Source of the DNA: UBA6168 sp964573725
GTDB lineage: Bacteria; Bacteroidota; Bacteroidia; Chitinophagales; Saprospiraceae
Reading direction: 5' to 3'
NCBI GenBank assembly: GCA_964573725.1
Contig: CAZNLJ010000001.1
Coordinates: 62,001 to 126,000 of the forward strand
DNA: 64,000 nt
The notes under the pieces were generated by a model. The model saw nothing but the letters and a program-made list of their open reading frames with translations, made no database searches and was not told the origin of the DNA. Numbering within the stretch: the stretch's first letter is position 1; each line of letters begins with the position of its first letter. This document shows, piece by piece, positions 26,630 through 35,700 of the stretch. The position numbers and the translations under genes were made by a program.

Positions 26630-27583
26630 TCAAAGGCCGGTTTCTTCCCTCGTTTCCGCACGGGCCAAGCGCTTACGGGCCTGCTCCATGTTGAAGGCAA
26701 TGGTCACCTCGTGGGTGCCTCCGTGGTATTGCTGGACATTCTGGAAAGAAATGTCATAACTGTAGTACAGGCGAATCACATCGATGTTCGTGCCCAACAG
26801 CAGGCCGAAGGCCCCACCGAGCCCAGCCCGGTAAGTCGCACCGGCAATCAGCTTGTCTCCGACGAACGAACCAAGCAGGTTGAAGTCGATGGTGAATGGC
26901 CGGTCCTTGATACGGGCCGCCATGATCGAGGGATACAGTTTGAAGTTGGAGTTCACCACGTCGATCTCATGTCCCACGTTCAGGATGAAATAGCGGAACA
27001 AATTCCCCTCCGGCGTACCCGATTGGATCGCTCCGATCCTGGAGAGCACCATGTTGGAAAAGGTCAGGCTGAAATTTGTTTTCTCCGCCACCGAACCGTG
27101 CAGTCCGAAGGAGGCATCGAACAGCTTGTTTCCTTCTATCGCATCCTCCACTTTCTGGTCACCCGGTTGGTACAGGTAGTTTTCCCGGACCGATTTGGCC
27201 AATTGGTAATTCAGGAACTCCGTAGAGAAACCGGCCGCCAATTTCAATTGCTTGATATCATATCGGAAAGCATAATTCATCTGGAAACGCTGGGTGTTCA
27301 GGTTGCCGACGGTTTCCGACAACAACTGGAGACCCACCCCGAGTGTCTTTCCGACCGGACCGTTATAGCCGATGGCATAATCCTTGGGCGCGTCCGGAAA
27401 ACCGGACCATTGGGTGCGCATGTTCATCTGGATCTGGTGCGCACCGGTGAAACCGACGTATGCCGGTGAGATCAAGGCAGGATTTACCGTGTAATGACCG
27501 AAAACCGTCGAATAAGGATTTCCCTGGGCATGCATGCTCCCGTACGCGACCAAGGACAGGAAAAGTATATATATAGTTTTCAT
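26630..27583 (-). CDS. PorP/SprF family T9SS outer-membrane protein, partner of SprB-like gene
   Basis: A 317-residue beta-barrel with a signal peptide (TIYILFLSLVAYGSMHAQ). The family start follows: GNPYSTVFGHYTVNPALISPAYVGFTG with its NPA motif, and alternating beta strands to the end. PorP/SprF proteins help secrete or anchor T9SS type B substrates; in Flavobacterium SprF is needed for SprB. Here the gene begins 77 bases after the stop of the 1376-residue protein with a type B C-terminus, the same arrangement. The last ~20 residues are charged (EQARKRLARAETREE). The frame opens at 27664 but the signal peptide fixes 27583. Confidence 0.88.
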   Translation of the reverse strand: MKTIYILFLSLVAYGSMHAQGNPYSTVFGHYTVNPALISPAYVGFTGAHQIQMNMRTQWSGFPDAPKDYAIGYNGPVGKTLGVGLQLLSETVGNLNTQRFQMNYAFRYDIKQLKLAAGFSTEFLNYQLAKSVRENYLYQPGDQKVEDAIEGNKLFDASFGLHGSVAEKTNFSLTFSNMVLSRIGAIQSGTPEGNLFRYFILNVGHEIDVVNSNFKLYPSIMAARIKDRPFTIDFNLLGSFVGDKLIAGATYRAGLGGAFGLLLGTNIDVIRLYYSYDISFQNVQQYHGGTHEVTIAFNMEQARKRLARAETREETGL

Positions 27584-27660
27584 TGTGTTATATTTAATCG
27601 GTTGATGGATGGAAGGAGACCGCATGCCGGCTGACAGAAGGCAGGAACGGTCGGCCAGGC

Positions 27661-30600
27661 TCACTTACGGAGCACCGTCACGTTGCCTTTTCGCAATTCC
27701 CGGACATTCTTGACGGGATCGAAATAATCGAAGACATAGAAGTAGACCCCGTCCGGCACCTCGTTGCCGGAGCGGTCGGTACCCCGCCATAGGTCACCCT
27801 CGTTGTAATTGTCCGCCTCGTAGACCAGTTGTCCCCATCGGCTGTAAATTTCCAGCCGGTTATCCGTAAAGCGGGAGAGACAACCGATCAGGAATTCCTC
27901 GTTGAAGCCGTCCCCGTCTGGGGTGATGACCGTCAACACCTCACCACATTGCGTCTCATCCCCGACGGTAATCACCTGCAGGGCCTCACATCCGATCGCG
28001 TCCGTCACCTTGACGAAATATCGACCCGGTAACAATCCGGTCAGTACGCTGTCAGTGGACAGGTATCCCGACCACTCGAATTCAAATGGCCAGGTCCCTC
28101 CTTCGACATTGGCGATGGCGATACCGCTGGGACCGCCGTTATCCGGTTCGGATGCGCCGAGGATGCGGAGGGGATCCGGTGTCGGGACAAAAGCCTGGGT
28201 CACGGCCGTGCACTGGTTTGCATCCGTAACGGTGACCTGGTAAGTCCCACCGGGCAGCAGGATGGCCGTGCCTTGGGACTGGCTTTGCGGATCGCTCCAT
28301 ATATAATTGTAGTTCGGGACCCCGCCGTTGACGATGACCGTGGCGATGCCGCTGTTTTCCATACAATTGGCCAGGCTGCTTTCCGCCTCGAGTGAAATCG
28401 GCGGCGGTGCGGCGACAACAAGGCTGTTGACAAAGAAACAACCTTGCGCGTCCGTTGTCGTCACCTGATAGGTACCGGCGGAAAGTCCGCCTACCGTCGG
28501 CGTCGTAGCCCCGGTACTCCAGTTGAATACATAAGGTTCCATCCCATTGGCAGCCGTGACGGCCGCCGAGCCGCTGGCCCCGTTGGCACACCGCACCGGA
28601 AACCCGTTGAAGTTGGAGGTGGCCATCGCCTGAACCTGTAAGTTGGAGACCGGGGTTATTTCGAATACTTCGGTGATGACAGTCCCCAAGGCATCCGTCA
28701 CCTGGAGCGTATAGGTGCCCACAGGTTGGTCGTCCAATGATTGGGTTTGGGAAACCACTTGCCCGGCCGCATTCCTCCACACATACGTGAAAGGTGTGTT
28801 GACACTGCCCGTGACCGCCGCCTCCAGGCTGCCGGCCTGGTCGGGGCATTCCGGGGAAGTCTCGTCCACGATTGCCGCATCAAACAAGCCTACCGTCACA
28901 TCGAAGACCTGGTAGCACCCGGCCCCGTCGTTCATGGTCAGTTGGTAAGTGTTCGGTGCCAAACCCGTCTGGTCCTGGGCGAAGGAGCCGTTGCTCCAGA
29001 CATATCCGTAAGGCAAGCTGCCACCGCCGGGTGTGATGTTGATGGCGCCTGCCGAGGTGGCGGTCGCAGGAATCACAATCAGCGGATCCAGGCTCATCTG
29101 TACGGCCGCTACCGTGGCCATACCGGTCACTTGCTGGAAATCCGGGCCTATCGCGCCGTCTTCCACCGTAACGGTGTAATTACCGGGCGCCAGGTTATTG
29201 AAAACCACGGTGCTCGTCGTGACACCCGACTGGATTACCGGAACGCCCCCGGGGCCGGTAAGGGTGACCGTGTAAGGCGGTATCCCTCCGATCAACTGGA
29301 CCGCCAGGGAACCAGTGTTGATATTGGCACAGGAAGCAGTCGACTGGTAGGCAGGCATCATGGGCACCAGGACGAAGTCCGGGGTATAGGATGCGGTTCC
29401 GGTACAACCTTGACCGTCCGTGATGGTCACCGTGTAGGTCGTTTCGTCACAAAGGTCGGTAGCGTTCGGTCCGGATTGCCCGTTGTCCCATTGGTAGGAG
29501 AAAGGTTGTCCCAGACCACCCGCCGATTGGAGGACGGCAACCGAACCGTTGCAGGTGATGGAGGAAGTCGGGTTCGTCACTTGGGCATTGGTGATGGCAG
29601 GGCTGGAGGCCGCCTGCAGGATATTGACGGTCAGGCTCTGGGAGACATTGTTCGCAGGACTGGTCACGGTGACCCCGTATTGGCCGGGGCACAACCCGGA
29701 AATATTTTGGGTGGAGGCATTGTTGCTCCAAGTGTAGGTGAGCGGCGGAATCCCACCGACCACCTGCAGGTTGATGGCCCCGTCACAGACGCCGACGCAG
29801 GCATCCTTCTTGCTGCCGAGCGTGATGCTGAGCGGCTCACTGACCAGCACACAGGTCGATTTGGTGCAGGCATTGAAATCAGTAACCGTCAGGCAGTACG
29901 TGCCTGCGCACAGGTTGTTGATGCTGGCGGAAGTGGCCGGCAAGGCACCGTTCGGTCCGGACCACTGGTACGTGTAGGCATTCCCGCCGGACAGCGGGAC
30001 ACCGCCCGATACGGAGCTGACGACCTGACCGTTACAACTACCCGAGGTAGCATCCGTCGGCGAAAGGTTGACGGAGATGTCCGTCGGTGATGTCACCGTG
30101 ACCTGGGTGCTCTTTACACAATTCAATCCGTCCCGGACAAATACGGTGTAAGTGCCGGCGAAGAGGTTCTGAAACGTGGTGGCACTTTGGAAAGGACCGT
30201 TGTTCAGGGAGTATTGGTACGGAGCCTGCCCACCGACCGTGTTGGAGATGACCACGGAACCGGAGTTCGTACCGAAGCAACTCACGGGAACCGCCGTAGC
30301 CTGAATGCTGAGGGCGGCGCTGGCCCCCGTTACGTTGATCGGGTTGGACACCAGGGTGCAACCGTTGCAATCCGTGATGGTGACGGTATAAGAACCGGGG
30401 CCGATACCGATCAAATCCTGGGTAACGGCGCCGTTGCTCCAGATGTAGGTGTAGCCGTTGCAACCGGACGCACTCATGGTCCCGCCCGTAGGCGTAATGT
30501 TGATGGCCCCGTTGTTATCCCCGAAACACGAGACGTTGGCCACCTGTTGATTGATGGATATGGGGGCGACGGGCTGGGTGATGGAATAGGTTTGGGACAG

Positions 30601-31791
30601 CGTCTCCTGTCCGTTACAGCTGCTGATGCTGACGGTATACATACCGGCGGGCACGCCGGTGAGGTCCTCGGAAGTTCCGACCACCGTACCGGCGGCATTT
30701 TTCCATTGGTAAGTCTTGATATTCCCTCCCCCGGTGACGGTTATGTCGACACCGCCGTTGGACTGTCCGAAGCAGGCCACGTTGGTGACATTTGCATTCG
30801 TGATGGACAGCGGACCGGCACAATCGTTACCGACGGTGACGGAACCGTTGTCCAGGACAGGCGTCACCTGGGCACCATCGCAATCGGTGACCTCCACCAC
30901 GGTGGGTATCCCGTCCATGGCGATCGGGCTGACCTGGCCGTTGGTCCCGGTCACGTTGAAACACAGCTCGAATATCACACTACTGTCCGGTAAGGTCACG
31001 CCCAGGGTCGTCTGGTCGAACCAAGAGAATACGAGCGTACCCGAACCGACCGCGTTGGTACCGAAATTGGCGTTCGTAAGATCCGGCAGGCCGAATCCCT
31101 GTACGCTGGAGTAGACAAGTATGTTCGGATTGAAATGTAGCGAAAATTGGGAGCTGACCATGCAATCGAAATTCAACACGCTGATTCCGACACAAATCTG
31201 GCTTCCGTTCGGCGCCGTGATATCCGGCGCAAAAAAGGTCAGCTCGGTGGAGCCACCGCCTCCACCGCCGCCTCCTCCTCCACCACCGCCGCCTCCACCG
31301 CCACCACCCGCGTTGACAGAGGCGGATTCAAAAATCGGATTCAACGGATTTCCGTCCGCATCCACCACCTCGATGACCGTGGGGCTCCCGGAGAAGGAAA
31401 CGGTTGCGGCGTTGGTGGACAGGACCTTGAAGGAGAGGGTGTAGAGTTGGGTGCCATCAGGCAATGTCACACCCATCACGTTTTGGTCGAACCAGGAAAC
31501 GGACAAGCTGCTTGTGCTTGCGTTGAAGCTCGCCTGGGTGAAACCGCCGAGCTGGGTGGTAAGGTTACCGACAGGCGGCACATATTCGAGAACGGCCGAG
31601 GGCCAGTTCATCGAATACTGGAAACTGATGACATTGTCGAATCCGGAAACGTTGACGGCCAGGGTGATGACATCACCGACATTGGCGGTCGTCGACGCGG
31701 GGGAGATGGAAAAGGTAGGTTGGGCAGATGCTGCGATGGCATACATCAGAGCCCACCCGGCCAGCAGGCGGTAGATAATCGGTTTTTTCAT
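27661..31791 (-). CDS. Giant SprB-like surface protein with two cohesin-like domains, type B T9SS C-terminus
   Basis: 1376 residues. Signal peptide 1-23. Two cohesin-like beta-sandwiches (about 24-160 and 183-320) are recognised by a common core, VSWFDQNVMGVTLPD and FSWFDQTTLGVTLPD, and by PTVIEVVDADG / PTVVEVTDCDG. They are joined by 19 consecutive glycines (31252-31308). About a dozen SprB-like ~75-85-residue repeats follow (type YTVTITDCNGC, GxYxVxVxD), as in gliding adhesins. The final ~90 residues are the gliding-motility C-terminal domain (TPDGDGFNEEF, IYSRWGQLVYEA, GTDRSGNEVPDGVYFYVF), a type B T9SS signal. A surface adhesin or scaffold is inferred. The gene is followed by its PorP/SprF partner. 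Confidence 0.9.
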   Translation of the reverse strand: MKKPIIYRLLAGWALMYAIAASAQPTFSISPASTTANVGDVITLAVNVSGFDNVISFQYSMNWPSAVLEYVPPVGNLTTQLGGFTQASFNASTSSLSVSWFDQNVMGVTLPDGTQLYTLSFKVLSTNAATVSFSGSPTVIEVVDADGNPLNPIFESASVNAGGGGGGGGGGGGGGGGGGGSTELTFFAPDITAPNGSQICVGISVLNFDCMVSSQFSLHFNPNILVYSSVQGFGLPDLTNANFGTNAVGSGTLVFSWFDQTTLGVTLPDSSVIFELCFNVTGTNGQVSPIAMDGIPTVVEVTDCDGAQVTPVLDNGSVTVGNDCAGPLSITNANVTNVACFGQSNGGVDITVTGGGNIKTYQWKNAAGTVVGTSEDLTGVPAGMYTVSISSCNGQETLSQTYSITQPVAPISINQQVANVSCFGDNNGAINITPTGGTMSASGCNGYTYIWSNGAVTQDLIGIGPGSYTVTITDCNGCTLVSNPINVTGASAALSIQATAVPVSCFGTNSGSVVISNTVGGQAPYQYSLNNGPFQSATTFQNLFAGTYTVFVRDGLNCVKSTQVTVTSPTDISVNLSPTDATSGSCNGQVVSSVSGGVPLSGGNAYTYQWSGPNGALPATSASINNLCAGTYCLTVTDFNACTKSTCVLVSEPLSITLGSKKDACVGVCDGAINLQVVGGIPPLTYTWSNNASTQNISGLCPGQYGVTVTSPANNVSQSLTVNILQAASSPAITNAQVTNPTSSITCNGSVAVLQSAGGLGQPFSYQWDNGQSGPNATDLCDETTYTVTITDGQGCTGTASYTPDFVLVPMMPAYQSTASCANINTGSLAVQLIGGIPPYTVTLTGPGGVPVIQSGVTTSTVVFNNLAPGNYTVTVEDGAIGPDFQQVTGMATVAAVQMSLDPLIVIPATATSAGAINITPGGGSLPYGYVWSNGSFAQDQTGLAPNTYQLTMNDGAGCYQVFDVTVGLFDAAIVDETSPECPDQAGSLEAAVTGSVNTPFTYVWRNAAGQVVSQTQSLDDQPVGTYTLQVTDALGTVITEVFEITPVSNLQVQAMATSNFNGFPVRCANGASGSAAVTAANGMEPYVFNWSTGATTPTVGGLSAGTYQVTTTDAQGCFFVNSLVVAAPPPISLEAESSLANCMENSGIATVIVNGGVPNYNYIWSDPQSQSQGTAILLPGGTYQVTVTDANQCTAVTQAFVPTPDPLRILGASEPDNGGPSGIAIANVEGGTWPFEFEWSGYLSTDSVLTGLLPGRYFVKVTDAIGCEALQVITVGDETQCGEVLTVITPDGDGFNEEFLIGCLSRFTDNRLEIYSRWGQLVYEADNYNEGDLWRGTDRSGNEVPDGVYFYVFDYFDPVKNVRELRKGNVTVLRK

Positions 31792-31866
31792 ATGTTCGGA
31801 ATTGGGACGGAAAACGAGGGTCAGGTGGTGAATGCGGTACAGCCGTACCCGAACCCGTCGAAACGT

Positions 31867-32637
31867 TTATTGAACACTCAATTTTTTGGTGGCGGTCAGC
31901 TTGTCGGTTTTGAGGGTGAAGAAATATGTGCCGGCCGCCTCGAAAGAGGACCTTTGCAAAGTGATGTCCGTTTGACCCGGGGTCAGGTGGACCTGCGTCT
32001 CCAGGAGGACTTTTCCGAGCATATCCTGAAGCAGCATGACACCTTGCATGGATTCCGTGGCAATTATCGTAATTATCGACTTATCTTTAAAAGGATTGGG
32101 GATATTTTGGCTAAGAAAAAAAGAAGCGGGCTGGATTGTGTTGTTTGAGTTAGGACCCTGTACCGTGACCGTACCGTTGACGATTTCGTAATCCGTTTCG
32201 CCCTCGGTATCCAGAATCTCAATGACGATGGGATCGTTCGTGATCATGACGGTGGAAGAAGTGTTAACCGCGCCGATTACGTGGAACGAAATGGAAAAGA
32301 GTGCGGTCATGTCGTCCAGTGAAACACCGGAAAGATCCGGCTGGAACCAGGAAAAACGCAATTTTCCTTCCTGGGTTTCCGTCAGTCCGAAATTTCCGTC
32401 CACCGACAAATCGGGCAAACCGAAATTGTCGATACCGGTGAAATCCAAGACCTGCGGATCCCAATTGATGGAAAACTGGGTGGCGGTGACGTCCTGAAAG
32501 TTTTCAACCAACAAATCCAGGTGGACGTCGTCCCCTGGATCGGCACTCATGTCGGGCATCATGAAGGTGACTGCCTGACCGTAGGAGTGGATGCTTACGA
32601 GAAGCGAGAGCAGCAGAAAGATATTAAAAATTTTCAT
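31867..32637 (-). CDS. Single cohesin-like domain protein with type A T9SS sorting domain
   Basis: A 256-residue protein: signal peptide (IFNIFLLLSLLVSIHSYG), one cohesin-like domain (~25-160) and a type A T9SS sorting domain at the end (FFLSQNIPNPFKDKSI, then GTYFFTLKTDK). The cohesin-like part is closely related to those of the next gene: GLPDLSVDGNFG versus GLPDLTNANFG, and FSWFQPDLSGVSLDD versus FSWFDQTTLGVTLPD. Cohesins bind dockerins in cellulosomes; the upstream gene has a dockerin-like pair, so partner binding within this block is a reasonable hypothesis. A start two codons upstream (32643) is equally possible. The gap to the next gene is 75 bases. Confidence 0.8.
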   Translation of the reverse strand: MKIFNIFLLLSLLVSIHSYGQAVTFMMPDMSADPGDDVHLDLLVENFQDVTATQFSINWDPQVLDFTGIDNFGLPDLSVDGNFGLTETQEGKLRFSWFQPDLSGVSLDDMTALFSISFHVIGAVNTSSTVMITNDPIVIEILDTEGETDYEIVNGTVTVQGPNSNNTIQPASFFLSQNIPNPFKDKSIITIIATESMQGVMLLQDMLGKVLLETQVHLTPGQTDITLQRSSFEAAGTYFFTLKTDKLTATKKLSVQ

Positions 32638-32679
32638 ATCCATTCTATAGCAAGTAGCTTGCCAAATTGGTTCGACCCG

Positions 32680-32726
32680 GATTACCGGGGATGTCAGGGA
32701 CGGTAAATCCCTGACATCCGGTAATC
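32680..32726 (-). other. Long intercistronic hairpin
   Basis: A 19-bp inverted repeat between 32680-32700 and 32708-32726 (GATTACCGG...ATGTCAGGGA against its complement), interrupted only by a two-base bulge (GG) on one arm, with a 7-base loop. It lies between the stop of the 1334-residue gene and the start of the cohesin gene. No T-run follows on the minus strand, so an mRNA-stabilising or partial-termination role is more likely than full termination. Confidence 0.65.
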
Positions 32727-32736
32727 GCGGCGTACA

Positions 32737-35700
32737 TTATTCTACGATGATCATCTTCTTCGTAGCAGTTTCGGAAGCCGTCTTCAGGGTGTAATAGAGG
32801 ACACCCTGGGCAGGCAGTTCGCTGCTGTTGATTCTTACTTCATTGTAGCCATTGGCGAAATCGCGCTCGATGATGGTCAGCACCTTTCCGGAGACATCTG
32901 CGATGGAAATCATCGCATTGCCAGCTTCGGGGAGGTTGAAACCGATGACCGTCTCACCCTTGAACGGGTTCGGGGTGTTCTGGTAGAGTGCGAAAGCGTT
33001 GGCGGTGTTGCCGTTGAAGCTCAGCTCGACATCGAGCAGGTCACCGTTGGTACGGTAAGCTTCGGCAGTCGTGAAGCGGGAGTTCACGCTCAGCAGGTTG
33101 CTGAGCTGGCCGTTTTCCTTGGCGCGGAAAACAAGGCTGAACTGTTCGTTCATGTCTGCATCGCCGTTCCAGCTGGCGGTGACGGCACCTTTCTCAACCA
33201 ACGTGAAACCGAAGTTCTCCACATTAGCCAAACCCGGAAGAAGTTCCACCAATTCGAGTGCGTTCAGGTCGAAGTTCAAGGTGAACTGGTAACCAGCGAC
33301 ATCGAGGTCAGCAGCGTTGAACGTGACCGTCACTTGTTCGCCCTTCTGGACCAGGCGGTCTTCCGCCGTCATCGTGAAGGCACCGATAGCGTTCCGCTCG
33401 TCGTTGGAAGCGAAGTTCGTGGATGCGCTGCCGTTGACATCACCGATCTTGATGGCGACGAAATCGGCGTTCAGCACGTTGGCACTTACATCGTTCATGT
33501 TAACGACTTCGGGGAACTGCGTAGCGAACGGATTGGCTTGGTTCGGGAACACGAAGTTCTTGTCGACGAACCTCCAGGAGGTGTTGTTCGTGAAATCCGG
33601 AATGATCTGGAGGATCAGCTTGCGAATTTCCACCAGGTCGAAAGTGGTGATGCTGTTCGACTTGTTGGCATCAGCGGCGATGATTTTGTAGGCGGAACCC
33701 AGTGCCTGGGTGCCCAGGATGTGCTTGCTGATGAGGACCAGGTCGAAAGTGGTCACCCCGTTGAGCGGGTTGTCATCCTTCTGCGGAGCCACGGTGATGT
33801 CGCTACCGGCCGGGATGGAAGCAAAGTTGAAGGAACCGTTGGTACCGGTCATCACGGAGCCGGTGCTTTGACCGCTCAGGGTGACGGTAACATTGCTGAC
33901 GGCGGCGTTGTCTTCATCGGAGATGGAACCACCGACCGCTACCAGCGGGTTGCCACCGCAAGCGTTCATGTTGTCCTGGACTTCGATGAAAGTTTCGCAG
34001 TAGTCCTGGTTGCCGGCGGCATCCGTGACCCACAGCTGGATGGTGTTGACACCGAGTTCGTCGCAAGTGAAGGTGGCGGAAGTGTTGCCGGTGTTGGCGG
34101 AGAGGGACAGTTGGAGCTGGCCCTGGGCCGTACAGTTGTCATAGCTACCGGCGTTGAAGTCGGCGGCGTTGACGGAAATCATACCCGTCTGCATGATTTC
34201 GATGACAAGACCGTTCTTGCAGTAAGGCGTCGGCTTCTTGCAGTCCTTCACCGTGATGGTGCTGCTGCAATCCTTCTGGTTGTTGCAGTTGTCTTTCGCG
34301 TTGTAGAGCACTTCGTAAGTGCCCGGAGCGACGTTGAGGTACGGACCGAAGCCGTTGAGCCATACACCGCCGATCTTGACGCGGGCGGTCAGGGTCACGT
34401 TCGGGCTGCACTCGCTGATTTCCGGGGAAGGCAGCAGCACGGTACCACCGCAGGTATTGTCTTCGATGCAGACATCCGGGATGGCGCAACCGTTGGTGAA
34501 TACCGGATCGACCGTATCGTTGACCTTGATCACCTGGTTGTAGGTGATATAGCCATCCCACGGGTCGCTGTCCGTATCCGTATCCGGGTTGGTGGACTGC
34601 GTAGCCTGGGCGGCGCCCGGCTTGGAAGTCACCGTCCAGCTGTCGCGGAACGTGCGGGTGTCCTTGTCACCGTCGCCATCGAGGTCGAGGTTCATGGCGC
34701 TTTCCGTGGATTCAACCACTTCCTGGTCGATTTCGCTACCGACGACACACCAGTTGATGACCGTCCAGGTACGCTGGATCTTGTAGCAAGCATCCGGAAC
34801 AACGGTGAAAACCACATCGTTGTAGGAAACACCTACCAGTTCGCAGGTTTCGCTGAAGATTTCCGGTTCGCCGAATTCCGGTACGGAAGATCCGCAGTTG
34901 ACCGTCAGGTCGGCCGGGAATTCGATTACCCAATCGGAGACGTGATCGATGAAGATCGTCTGGTTGCAGTTCTGCGTGCTGGAGTTGTTGCTCGGGTCCT
35001 TGGCGGACCAGCTACGGGAGATCGTACCTTCGAGGCACTGGTCGATGTTGATGTTGGCGTTGCCGGTAACGATGGCTTCGCAGTTGTCATAGAAGGAAGC
35101 GGAACCGAAGCCGGCGGCCGTCAGGGCGGCGTTGATGTCGGCACCGGACTGGCCCTGGAAGGAAGTCTCCAGGTTGTCGGCGTAGAAATCGCAAGTGATG
35201 CGCTGGTTGGCCGGGCAGCTTACCAGTACCGGGGACAGTTTGTCGCTGACGTGGACTTCCACCATACATTCGTTGGTGGCACCGTGGCAGTCGACCACCC
35301 GGAAGACGACCATAGCGGTGGTGTTGACGTCGTTGCAGCAGAATTTGACGGAAGGACCGAACGTGAGGTCGTTGTGGCCATCATCGCAGGGATCCGCCAT
35401 CCGGCGTACTTCGAAGTGGTCCAGGCAGCAGTTGTCATAGGAACCGTCATCGAACGTAGCGGCATAAACCGTGGCGTAGCCATCGGAGGAGAGGTTCACA
35501 TCCGTGATTTCGTCACAGATGGCGACCGGAGCGGTTCCGTCGACCACCGTGATTTGCACGGCCTGGGAAGTCTGGTTGTTGCAAGCGTCCGTAGCGACAT
35601 AGGTGATGGTGTGCGTACCGATCGGCAGCCCCGGAGCCGGGATGAAACCGCCGTTGGAACCATTGCCACCGCTCATGTAGACAGCTTCACCGACCGGGGT

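Noticed and set aside
28000..31000. Periodic repeats that might suggest a CRISPR array
   Set aside because: The periodicity is in the protein (SprB-like repeats); there are no identical ~30-base repeats with unique spacers, and no cas genes.
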